Origin: an uncultured archaeon
GTDB taxonomy: Archaea; Halobacteriota; Methanosarcinia; Methanotrichales; Methanotrichaceae
NCBI GenBank assembly: GCA_902385025.1
Contig: CABMDX010000324.1
Location: forward strand, 1 to 5,525
Direction of reading: 5' to 3'
DNA: 5,525 nucleotides
The translations under genes were made by a program, and so were the position numbers. Shown here piece by piece: positions 1 through 5,085 of this stretch. Below the pieces are notes generated by a model that saw only the letters and a list, made by a program, of their open reading frames with translations, was not told where the DNA came from and made no database searches. Positions within the stretch are counted from its first letter, which is position 1. Each line of letters starts with the position of its first letter.

Positions 1-1499
1 AGCGTTCCCGCATTTCGAGAAAGGGTAAGGTAGCCGAGGCCTACGTGCTCCAGAAATCCGAGGCGGGAGCGGATCTCCTTTTGGATCTGTCGGGCGATCT
101 CGCGCTCCTTTTCCGTGAGCTTTACATCAAGCGTCTCAAAGAAAGCCATTGCTTCGCCAACTGAGAGATCGGTTACATCCACAATGGATTTCTCAGCAAT
201 CCTTACAGCCAGGACCTTCTCCTTCAGCCTCTTTCCATCGCACTTTGGGCAGGGCAGGACCCGCATGAACTTCTCCAGCTCCTCCCGGCGGTATTCGGAG
301 TTCGTCTGGCCATAGAGCCGGATGCTTTGCGGGATTAATCCTTCCCACTGGCCGTTGTGCATCCAATAGGCATCCCCGTTCTTCATGCTCATGCTGAACT
401 GGATGCGCTCATCCGAGCCGTACAGGAGGATGGAAAGCTGCTCCTCGGTAAGCTCTTTTATGGTTGTGAATACGTCGAAGCCAAAGTGCTTGGCAACGGC
501 TGCCAGATGCTGGCCGCGCCAGCCATCGACTGCGTTTCTGTAGAGGGCTACTGCTCCGTCTGCAATGCATAGCTCCCTGTCAGGTATGATCAATTCCGGG
601 TCGAACTCCATGCGGATTCCAAGGCCGTTGCAAGACTCGCAGGCTCCGAAGGGGCTATTGAAGGAGAACATGCGCGGCTGAAGTTCCTCGAAGGCCATTC
701 CGCAGACAGGACAGGCCATCTTGGAGGAGTAGAGCTTCTCCTTTCTACCGGAATCCAGAGCTATGACGAGCCCATCAGCTCTTTGCAGAGCGTTCTCGAT
801 GGCCTCCGCCAGCCGCGAGCGGTCCTGGACAGGGTCCAGCCTGTCCATGACCACCTCGATGTTATGCTTCTTGTAGCGGTCCAGCTCAATTTCCTCGTCC
901 GTGCGGCGAATTTCTCCATTCACCCGCACCCTGGCAAAGCCTTCGGCATTCAGATCCGCAATGAGCTGGCCGTAGGTTCCTTTCTTCTGGCGGATCACCG
1001 GCGCGAGGATAGTCACCTGCCCGCCGCTCGCGGTTTCGCTATTCTCTGAAGAAGCCTCTGCGGATTTCTTGGCCAACTGTTGGATGCTGTCTGCAATTTT
1101 CTCCGGCGACTGGGACTCGATGCGAATATTGTGGTCCGGGCAGTGGGGAATGCCGATCCTCGCAAAGAGCAGCCGCAGGTAGTCGTAGATCGCAGTTACC
1201 GTGCGGACGGTGCTGCGCGGGTTCTTGGAGGTAGTCTTCTTCTCGATGGATATGGCGGGGGAGAGCCCCTCGATGCTGTCCACATCAGGCTTATCCATCT
1301 GGCCCAGGAACTGGCGGGCGTAGGCGGAGAGAGATTCGACATAGCGGCGCTGGCCCTAGGCGTAAATGGTGTCAAAGGCCAGGGTGGATTTGCCTGAGCC
1401 GGAAACGCCTGTTATGACTATGAACCGGTCTCGGGGCAGCTCAACGGTGATGTTCTTCAGATTGTGCTCGCGGGCACCTTTGATTATGATCGACTTCAT
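1..1499 (-). pseudogene. uvrA: UvrA excinuclease ABC subunit A, N-terminal half, interrupted by an in-frame amber codon
   Basis: UvrA is the ATP-dependent damage-sensing subunit of the UvrABC nucleotide-excision repair complex. The frame starts at ATG 1499-1497 and stays in register for 499 codons to the left edge; full UvrA is about 940-970 residues, so the rest lies outside. Visible landmarks are [10 protein letters not shown] (residues 8-17), Walker [10 protein letters not shown] (31-39), RRYVESLSAYARQFL (51-65), IEGLSPAISI (76-85), NPRSTV (93-98), DYLRLLFARIG (106-116), zinc-finger cysteines C263/C266/C287/C290, a second Cys pair in PCPKCDGKRL, and GYLTLSRNAGT just before the expected LSGGE signature. 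Codon 48 (1358-1356) is TAG where the family has GAG/GAA in YAEGQRRY. A terminated product would contain only Walker A. Possible explanations are a nonsense mutation, a sequencing error, or pyrrolysine readthrough if the host decodes TAG. The gene identity is certain; its functional state is not. Confidence 0.93.
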
Positions 1500-1588
1500 T
1501 TTGGCTTCTCTTGGTGGTATTTCTTATTAGCTTCTCTTTTTGGGTTTGTGGTCGAGGGATAAAAGTCTTAGCAGGGCTGTTCAAAAGA

Positions 1589-1596
1589 TATAAAAA
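1589..1596 (-). promoter_or_regulatory. Probable TATA box of uvrA
   Basis: Read on the minus strand this is TTTTTATA, which fits an archaeal TATA box. Transcription would be expected to begin about 25 bases downstream, near 1567, giving a leader of roughly 65-70 bases before the uvrA ATG. An 8-base palindrome, CTCGCGAG, lies immediately upstream at 1600-1607 and could be a regulator site, though that is only a guess. The insertion element begins about 20-30 bases further upstream, so the core promoter looks intact but its upstream sequence has been replaced. No strong Shine-Dalgarno sequence precedes the ATG; GAGAAG is the nearest candidate. Confidence 0.55.
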
Positions 1597-1625
1597 TTGC
1601 TCGCGAGGATTAATTATTTTGAATA

Positions 1626-1646
1626 CCCCGCAGCTCTGCTGCGGGG
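1626..1646 (+). repeat. Left-end hairpin of the IS200/IS605 element
   Basis: This is a perfect 9-bp stem, CCCCGCAGC paired with GCTGCGGGG, around a TCT loop. All 21 bases are repeated exactly at 2167-2187 in the same orientation. In this family such subterminal hairpins are the single-stranded DNA structures that TnpA recognises at each end. Being GC-rich and upstream of tnpA, it could also fold in RNA and shield tnpA from read-through transcription. Confidence 0.88.
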
Positions 1647-1676
1647 ATGAGCATGAAACTAATTTAAGGTAGATAT

Positions 1677-2144
1677 GTGCAATATGTATTAATGCTAGAA
1701 TTGCGACATGCGAACCATTGCGTTTATAAGATTCGATATCATATGGTGTTGTGCATTAAATACCGGCGAAAAATGCTATTAGATCCACGCAGAATATCAC
1801 AATTGAAAGAAATATTTTGTGAGATTCAGAAGAGGTACTGTTTTGAAATTGATGCGATTGGAACTGATGGCGACCACGTTCATATTTTTGTAGGAGCTGC
1901 GCCTAAATATGCGCCATCAAGGGTTATGCAAATCCTGAAGAGCATTGCAGCCAAACAGATGTTCAAAGCATTTCCAGAAATTAAGAAAGAACTTTGGGGC
2001 GGAGAATTTTGGAGCGATGGGGGATATATCGGCACAGTTGGTGAAGGTATAACTGCTGAGCTAATTCGGGACTACATTGAAAAGCAGGGAACCTCGGAAG
2101 AGAAAGAAGGATATAAACAAATGAATTTGATGGATTTCGATTAA
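1677..2144 (+). CDS. tnpA: IS200/IS605-family Y1 transposase TnpA
   Basis: This 155-residue protein is the HUH single-strand transposase that cuts and rejoins the element's ends through a 5'-phosphotyrosine link. The metal-binding HUH motif is HVHIF at residues 67-71 (H67, H69). The nucleophile is most likely Tyr133 in RDYIEKQ, with Gln137 one helical turn later as is usual. Family blocks around these are ANHCVYKIRYHMVLCIKYRRK (residues 12-32, given here in outline), the LKSIAAKQ helix (87-94) and GGEFWSDGGYIGTV (108-121). The length is normal and all key residues are present, so the enzyme looks intact. The start used is GTG 1677, preceded at six bases by AAGGT (1666-1670); ATG 1692 is an alternative closer to where many relatives begin. 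The gene lies between the two hairpins and stops about 20 bases before the right one. Confidence 0.93.
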   Translation: MQYVLMLELRHANHCVYKIRYHMVLCIKYRRKMLLDPRRISQLKEIFCEIQKRYCFEIDAIGTDGDHVHIFVGAAPKYAPSRVMQILKSIAAKQMFKAFPEIKKELWGGEFWSDGGYIGTVGEGITAELIRDYIEKQGTSEEKEGYKQMNLMDFD

Positions 2145-2152
2145 CCTGGCGG

Positions 2153-2194
2153 CGGCGCTTTTCATGCCCCGCAGCTCTGCTGCGGGGTGCGCCG
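2153..2194 (+). repeat. Right-end hairpin of the IS200/IS605 element, with an extra outer stem
   Basis: The core at 2167-2187 is an exact copy of the left-end hairpin (9-bp stem, TCT loop). Here it is extended by an outer 6-bp stem, CGGCGC at 2153-2158 with GCGCCG at 2189-2194, separated from the core by a TTTTCAT bulge on the 5' side. Besides serving as the right-end recognition structure, it sits directly after tnpA and could act as an RNA 3' end. It has no T-run immediately after the stem, but TTTTT follows at 2200-2204. Confidence 0.85.
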
Positions 2195-2208
2195 ACGCAT
2201 TTTTGACT

Positions 2209-2436
2209 TTCATCGGCATACTGCGGAGGGCATTTTCGGTATATTTTGTCGATGGTTCTGATAAATGGGTATCTCCTGCCTAAAGCGCAAAAATCTGATT
2301 GCTCAATATCAACCTCTAGAAAAGCATTGGATCCGTCGCCAACACTTCAGCCTTGCTCTTTGAGAAGAACATCGATTCTTTGTTTTCGAGTTTCTAGCTC
2401 ATTTAGGTCCTTCCCAGAGTTGACAAAAAGTTGCAT
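2209..2436 (-). pseudogene. Decayed N-terminal fragment resembling a type I restriction endonuclease R subunit
   Basis: A minus-strand frame from ATG 2436-2434 reads MQLFVNSGKDLNELETRK and on to DVLLKEQG, then TGA (2349-2347), then SVGDGSNAFLEVDIEQSDF. From memory of the family, HsdR-type proteins often begin with a stretch of the form ELETRxxxIDxxLKExGWxVxDxSxxxxEVDxxQSDF, so the TGA falls exactly where Trp (TGG) is expected. After QSDF (codon 49, near 2290) the frame stays open but the family pattern, such as the later YADYLL segment, cannot be followed, and the fragment then runs into the insertion element. No catalytic nuclease or helicase motifs remain, and no hsdM or hsdS is nearby. It lies 28 bases downstream of mmp4 on the same strand. 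The assignment rests on about 40 residues and needs a profile search. Confidence 0.5.
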
Positions 2437-2464
2437 TGGTCATTCGATAAGGATATCAGCAAAA

Positions 2465-3268
2465 TCAGTCCTTTTTCTCTCTCATCCCCGCCAGACTGCT
2501 CGCCAGCATCACCGGTCCGTCAAAGCCTGCTCTCGACCTGCTGGAGTCTATGAAAATCTTGTCCATCATCACTGGCGCGCCATAGGACTGAGCCCCGCAT
2601 AATAGCAGCAGTGTCCTGAAGATCAGATTTCCTGAAACGCCCTCCGGGGCGATGATTATATCGTCTCCCCTGCAGCTCTCGATCAGTATTCCTTTGTGCT
2701 TCGCCTCCAGGCCCGCCTCCCTTGCTCGGGCGGCGATCAGCTCTCCTTCGGCAAGGCTGCAATCCACGCGCTCACATCTCCCCAGATCCTCCATCCTTCC
2801 GCCCGAAAGAACGGCCGCTCGGGACGCAACGCCCAGTCGCTGCAGAAACTTGGCCCCTTCCACTGCCAGGCTCAGCCGGTCGGATATGGTCTCTCCCTCG
2901 TCGATTCCAACCGGCCCGAGCAGGAATGCCCATCCGTCCAGCTCCAGAAGGGCCAGACGCTTCACGCGGATTCCGAACTGATCGGCCAAAGCCCGCATGC
3001 TCCTGCCTGCGGGCAGATTTCCTCGCACCGCTCCGTCGATCGAGCCCTTGGCCAGGAGCCTGGCCAGCTCCTTCCATGGTTCATCTGTGGGCACGCATTC
3101 GAATGGGCAGTCGCAGCCGGAGACGCCGACGAGCACCAGCTCGGCATACTCGGCTGCCGACTGCAGGGAGGATATTAACTGCTCGTCCGCCTTCCAAATG
3201 CCGATGCCGATGCGGGCATGGCTCTTTCTGGCCTTCTCTTGCAGGGCTTTTGTGAATTGGGCATCCAT
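2465..3268 (-). CDS. mtxX: Methanogenesis marker protein 4 (Mmp4/MtxX)
   Basis: This 267-residue protein matches the methanogenesis marker 4 family, also called MtxX, which is nearly confined to methanogens and has no settled biochemical role. The family is distantly related to phosphate acetyl/butyryl transferases, suggesting an acyl- or phospho-ligand fold, but no activity should be assumed. Conserved-looking segments are DGAVRGNLPAG (78-88), LLGPVGIDEG (116-125), SGGRMEDLGR (155-164), APEGVSGNLIFRTLLLL (207-223), GAQSYGAPVMM (225-235) and DSSRSR (241-246). No signal peptide or membrane helix is visible, so it is cytosolic. The start is ATG 3268-3266, 18 bases after the mmp2 stop and in the same frame; GTGAT upstream is a weak ribosome-binding match. 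The two genes are clearly co-transcribed. Length is normal and the frame intact. Confidence 0.85.
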   Translation of the reverse strand: MDAQFTKALQEKARKSHARIGIGIWKADEQLISSLQSAAEYAELVLVGVSGCDCPFECVPTDEPWKELARLLAKGSIDGAVRGNLPAGRSMRALADQFGIRVKRLALLELDGWAFLLGPVGIDEGETISDRLSLAVEGAKFLQRLGVASRAAVLSGGRMEDLGRCERVDCSLAEGELIAARAREAGLEAKHKGILIESCRGDDIIIAPEGVSGNLIFRTLLLLCGAQSYGAPVMMDKIFIDSSRSRAGFDGPVMLASSLAGMREKKD

Positions 3269-3286
3269 GCTATCACGACCATGCCT

Positions 3287-4249
3287 TCAGTGAATTCCGG
3301 TTACGCATTCCCTTTCCAGGTCGAAGAGAACCGTCTCTTCCGCACCCTTTCGCATGACCAGCTTCTTCTCAGCCGTGACGCCTCCAATGACCGCTGCGGT
3401 CAGGCCGCGCTTCTGGAATATCTGCAGGACGGCTCCTGCATTCTCTGGCCTTGTAGTGACGACAAATCCCATTCCGGGGTACATCTTCAGCCAGCTTGCG
3501 AGATCCAGGCCCGGGGGAACGGGAATTTTGTCCACATCCACCACTGCGCCCGCATTGCTCGTCTCCAGGAGCATGCCAAGAGTGCCGAGCAGTACGGGAT
3601 TGCTTATGTCTTTGCCAGCCTTCACGAGGCCCGCCTCTCCAAGCTCCTGCATGGATCCCAGTTGCGTTAGCAGGGTCTTGCGGTCCTTGAAGCTCGTGCT
3701 GTCGAAGTTGATGGAGAACCGAGGGTGTGCCCGGCCATCCATGTCTGCAGCAGCCACCACCACCTCCCCGGGCCTGGCAGTGCTGCTCAGGATAACAGCA
3801 TTCTTCTTCGCCTTGCCGATAATAGCAACATCCAGGGCGCTGTAGGGCGTGTCGGGATGAAGGTGGCCGCCGATGATGGGCACATTGAACTTTTCAATTC
3901 CCGCTTTCATGCCCTGCAAGACCCTTTTCGCAATCTCCTGATCATTTATTGAGAGGACGTCGACCATTGCTACCGGCCATCCGCCCATCGCGGCTATGTC
4001 ATGCACATTCACCAGAACCGAGCAATAGCCCGACCACTCCGGATCGACCTCCATAAGCTTCGACCATATACCATCTGCGGCAAAGAGCATGACCTCCTCG
4101 CCGTCGTCTATGACTGCTGCATCTTCACCAAAGGAGGCAATGATGCGCTCGGACTCGATGGGGAAGAACTGCATGAGGTCGCCGATCTGCTTTTTGCGAG
4201 TGATTCCTACGAATCCTCGCAGCTCGCCTGCCAGAGACTCCAGATTCAT
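3287..4249 (-). CDS. Methanogenesis marker protein 2 (AIR-synthase/ThiL-like)
   Basis: This 320-residue protein is a PurM-like ATP-binding protein of the methanogenesis marker 2 family, related to AIR synthase, ThiL, HypE and selenophosphate synthetase. Those enzymes phosphorylate or activate small substrates with ATP; the substrate here is unknown, and a part in making a methanogenesis cofactor or modification is inference. Visible blocks are the N-terminal TRKKQIGDLMQFF (17-29), the acidic metal/ATP motif GEDAAVI (41-47), ADGIW (58-62), NVHDIAAMGGWP (81-92), GGHLHPDTPYSALDVAIIGKA region (127-147), PGEVVVAAADMDGR (160-173) and KDISNPVLLGTLGMLLE (213-229). ATG 4249 is supported by the family-like N-terminus MNLESLAGEL, although no Shine-Dalgarno precedes it. 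It is first in an operon with mmp4, behind a strong BRE/TATA promoter with a leader of about 125 bases. Confidence 0.9.
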   Translation of the reverse strand: MNLESLAGELRGFVGITRKKQIGDLMQFFPIESERIIASFGEDAAVIDDGEEVMLFAADGIWSKLMEVDPEWSGYCSVLVNVHDIAAMGGWPVAMVDVLSINDQEIAKRVLQGMKAGIEKFNVPIIGGHLHPDTPYSALDVAIIGKAKKNAVILSSTARPGEVVVAAADMDGRAHPRFSINFDSTSFKDRKTLLTQLGSMQELGEAGLVKAGKDISNPVLLGTLGMLLETSNAGAVVDVDKIPVPPGLDLASWLKMYPGMGFVVTTRPENAGAVLQIFQKRGLTAAVIGGVTAEKKLVMRKGAEETVLFDLERECVTGIH

Positions 4250-4287
4250 CGAGCGAGGGTTTTCGCGCTTTAATCAAAAATAGATGA

Positions 4288-4303
4288 CGCCAAAGAGATG
4301 GCG
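4288..4303 (-). other. Small hairpin in the mmp2 leader
   Basis: CGCCA and TGGCG form a 5-bp stem around a 6-base loop, about 40 bases upstream of the mmp2 ATG and inside the predicted transcript leader. It could influence translation because the gene lacks a Shine-Dalgarno sequence, but a stem this short may also be chance. Confidence 0.3.
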
Positions 4304-4354
4304 CAAAGTTCTTAACCGGCGACACCACCAAAGAAAGCATACTCATCTCAGCGG

Positions 4355-4370
4355 CTCAATCGCTATTGAG
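4355..4370. promoter_or_regulatory. Inverted repeat at the predicted mmp2 transcription start
   Basis: CTCAAT (4355-4360) and ATTGAG (4365-4370) are perfect 6-base arms around CGCT. The site lies at about the place where transcription of mmp2 should begin, some 25-30 bases from its TATA box, so a bound repressor here could block initiation. It could equally be a 5'-end RNA hairpin. No regulator is identifiable from this window. Confidence 0.35.
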
Positions 4371-4396
4371 AAATTAGGTTCCTGTGGAAAAATGCC

Positions 4397-4410
4397 CTTA
4401 TAAATTTTCG
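4397..4410 (-). promoter_or_regulatory. BRE/TATA promoter of the mmp2-mmp4 operon
   Basis: On the minus strand the sequence reads CGAAAA followed directly by TTTATAAG, a near-ideal archaeal BRE plus TATA box. Initiation is expected near 4374, which leaves a leader of about 125 bases before mmp2. The BRE overlaps that of a plus-strand promoter in a shared TTTCGAAA palindrome (4406-4413). Confidence 0.75.
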
Positions 4411-4422
4411 AAAGTTTTTATA
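4409..4422 (+). promoter_or_regulatory. Divergent BRE/TATA promoter reading rightward
   Basis: CGAAAG (4409-4414) followed by TTTTTATA (4415-4422) is a good archaeal BRE/TATA arrangement on the plus strand. Initiation is expected near 4447, at the edge of the AAT repeat. No ORF longer than 17 codons that I would trust starts in the next 290 bases, so it would drive a non-coding RNA, a very long leader, or nothing. Confidence 0.6.
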
Positions 4423-4440
4423 GATATCGAAATCTCGTCA

Positions 4441-4467
4441 ATTAATAAATAATAATAATAAGTAAAT
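4441..4467. repeat. AAT simple repeat
   Basis: The bases are almost all A and T, with four consecutive AAT units at its core (about 4449-4461). It lies at the predicted start of the rightward transcript. Such tracts melt easily and are prone to slippage; no function can be read from it. Confidence 0.7.
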
Positions 4468-4623
4468 CTTCTTGCTCTGCATTTAAACGAGATGTAATGG
4501 CGTATTTATTCACTCGAAGAAAGGGGGTTGAGCACAAATATATCGGCTAAAGTTGGTGAGAATTAGAATCATGCGCCACAATCATCACCGACCTTATTGC
4601 ATCCCTGTCATGTCGAAACCTGG

Positions 4624-4659
4624 ATTCTTATACAAGAATAATTGCGTTCAAGATTTTTT
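4624..4659 (+). terminator. Possible weak terminator: short hairpin followed by a T-run
   Basis: ATTCTT (4624-4629) and AAGAAT (4634-4639) form a 6-bp AT-rich stem around ATAC. Six T residues follow at 4654-4659. In archaea T-runs alone often end transcripts, so this could close a short transcript from the 4409-4422 promoter and separate it from the promoter at 4707. The stem is weak and 14 bases from the T-run, so confidence is low. Confidence 0.3.
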
Positions 4660-4706
4660 CGAACTCAATATTTCTATACCATTGCACCCAATTTTTCTTA
4701 AATAAG

Positions 4707-4714
4707 TTTAAATA
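4707..4714 (+). promoter_or_regulatory. TATA box TTTAAATA upstream of the kdp region
   Basis: TTTAAATA is a good archaeal TATA box in an AT-rich setting, with a purine-rich AATAAG just upstream as a poor BRE. Initiation is expected around 4736-4741, which coincides with the ATG at 4741. It could therefore drive a leaderless small ORF, or a leader of about 345 bases for kdpA. Confidence 0.5.
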
Positions 4715-4740
4715 CTAATACTGGGATTGCCAAACCCCTC

Positions 4741-4971
4741 ATGGAGAAGAGATGGTGTGATGAATTATTTATCCATCTATTCTCCGCGAGGGAAAATATG
4801 AGATCAATTCCAGGCACGACGTCGAGAGATCCGATCAAGTTCTCCAAATCGCCGTGGCCTAAGGCGGCAAAGGCTTCCAGGGAAAGAATAAGCGAAGCTG
4901 ATGTCATGGTTTTAACAGGAATATATTCATCAGACGCAAGCAATTTTGTGCCGGGCCAGCGTACCCGCTAG
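4741..4971 (+). CDS. Doubtful small hypothetical protein ahead of kdpA
   Basis: This 76-codon ORF is not recognised. It begins MEKRWCDELFIHLFSAR and ends in a basic tail, with a central K/R/S-rich part and a stretch reading ISEADVMVLTGIY (residues 50-62). It has no membrane helix, signal peptide or Cys/His metal cluster. In its favour are a TATA box placed so that the ATG would be at or within a few bases of the transcript start, and AGA/AGG/ATA-rich codons compatible with this kind of genome. Against it, the opposite strand is also open (4698-4943), there is no Shine-Dalgarno, and 114 bases separate it from kdpA. It may be a small leaderless gene, a remnant, or untranslated leader. It is not KdpF, which is a roughly 30-residue membrane peptide. 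Confidence 0.3.
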   Translation: MEKRWCDELFIHLFSARENMRSIPGTTSRDPIKFSKSPWPKAAKASRERISEADVMVLTGIYSSDASNFVPGQRTR

Positions 4972-4986
4972 ATTCGGAATTCTATT

Positions 4987-5028
4987 GCAGCTTGGAGCAG
5001 ATGTTTCTTGCTCTGCCTGGCAAGCTGC
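4987..5028 (+). promoter_or_regulatory. Two-tier stem-loop in the kdpA leader
   Basis: GCAGCTTG (4987-4994) and CAAGCTGC (5021-5028) are perfect 8-base arms. Directly inside, GAGCA (4995-4999) pairs with TGCTC (5009-5013), leaving a 9-base apical loop and a 7-base bulge on the 3' side. The structure ends 57 bases before the kdpA ATG. It could be an RNA control element or, as DNA, a regulator site upstream of a promoter near 5039. I do not recognise it as a known riboswitch class, and there is no T-run after it. Confidence 0.5.
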
Positions 5029-5038
5029 GATGGTGACC

Positions 5039-5045
5039 TTATAAC
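5039..5045 (+). promoter_or_regulatory. Possible proximal TATA box of kdpA
   Basis: TTATAAC lies 47 bases before the kdpA ATG. Initiation about 25 bases downstream, near 5068, would give a short leader that still includes the ribosome binding site. There is no clear BRE, so the alternative promoter at 4707 remains open. Confidence 0.35.
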
Positions 5046-5074
5046 AATTTATCCTCAGACGACAATATCTATTT

Positions 5075-5080
5075 GAGGTG
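5075..5080 (+). promoter_or_regulatory. Strong ribosome binding site of kdpA
   Basis: GAGGTG matches the core of the archaeal anti-Shine-Dalgarno complement (GGAGGTGA). It is five bases from ATG 5086, which fixes that start. Confidence 0.85.
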
Positions 5081-5085
5081 GCATA

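Larger units (their letters stand above)
1617..2207 (+). mobile_element. Solitary IS200/IS605-family insertion sequence (tnpA only)
   Basis: One Y1 HUH transposase gene is flanked by identical subterminal hairpins at 1626-1646 and 2167-2187, the standard layout of IS200/IS605 elements, which move as single strands and lack terminal inverted repeats and target duplications. No TnpB gene is present, so this is the IS200-like single-gene form. The exact ends are uncertain. I set them by a shared TTTTGA motif: TTTTGAAT at 1617-1624, just left of the left hairpin, and TTTTTGAC at 2200-2207, right of the right hairpin. These are candidate cleavage sites by analogy with the family, not proven ones. 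The element is AT-richer than its neighbours. It lies between the uvrA promoter and a decayed restriction-gene fragment. Confidence 0.85.
4423..4706. other. AT-rich intergenic stretch without a recognisable gene
   Basis: I see no protein gene, tRNA or rRNA here. The stretch begins with an AT-rich simple repeat and holds one 17-codon ORF (4497-4550, reading MAYLFTRRKGVEHKYIG) with no good ribosome binding site. Near its end are a 6-bp hairpin and a T-run. If the plus-strand promoter at 4409-4422 is active, the region from about 4447 to about 4660 would be its transcript. AT content is clearly higher than in the flanking genes, as is common for archaeal promoter regions. Confidence 0.5.

Noticed and set aside
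115..1397. Plus-strand ORFs across the uvrA region
   Set aside because: All are antisense to the uvrA frame, whose motifs are unambiguous.
1626..2187. The two identical hairpins considered as a two-unit CRISPR or as ordinary terminators
   Set aside because: They are 541 bases apart and flank a Y1 transposase, which fits IS200/IS605 ends far better. There is no spacer pattern.
2246..2602. A 118-codon plus-strand ORF overlapping the intergenic region and the end of mmp4
   Set aside because: It is antisense to the HsdR-like fragment and to mmp4, is rich in Ser, Arg and Leu as such shadows usually are, and has no promoter or ribosome binding site.
2520..3293. Several long ORFs on both strands within mmp4, up to 177 codons
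   Set aside because: mmp4 is GC-rich and leaves other frames open by composition. The products are Arg/Pro/Ser/Ala-rich and match no family, whereas the mmp4 frame has clear family blocks.
4125..4346. A 73-codon minus-strand ORF starting in the mmp2 leader and overlapping mmp2 in another frame
   Set aside because: Its second half is an out-of-frame, Arg/His-rich reading of mmp2. An upstream-ORF role cannot be excluded but nothing supports it.
4698..4943. An 81-codon minus-strand ORF opposite the doubtful ORF ahead of kdpA
   Set aside because: It needs a TTG start, has no ribosome binding site or promoter, and its end overlaps the plus-strand TATA box. The product is not recognised.
4469..5016. 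A 12-base direct repeat TTCTTGCTCTGC at 4469-4480 and 5005-5016
   Set aside because: In a 5.5-kb window about one 12-base match is expected by chance, and the flanks do not extend it, so it carries no weight alone.
4972..5085. A kdpF-like peptide gene directly upstream of kdpA
   Set aside because: The only ATG-started frame of note (5001-5036) gives an 11-residue, non-membrane peptide, so KdpF is not encoded here.
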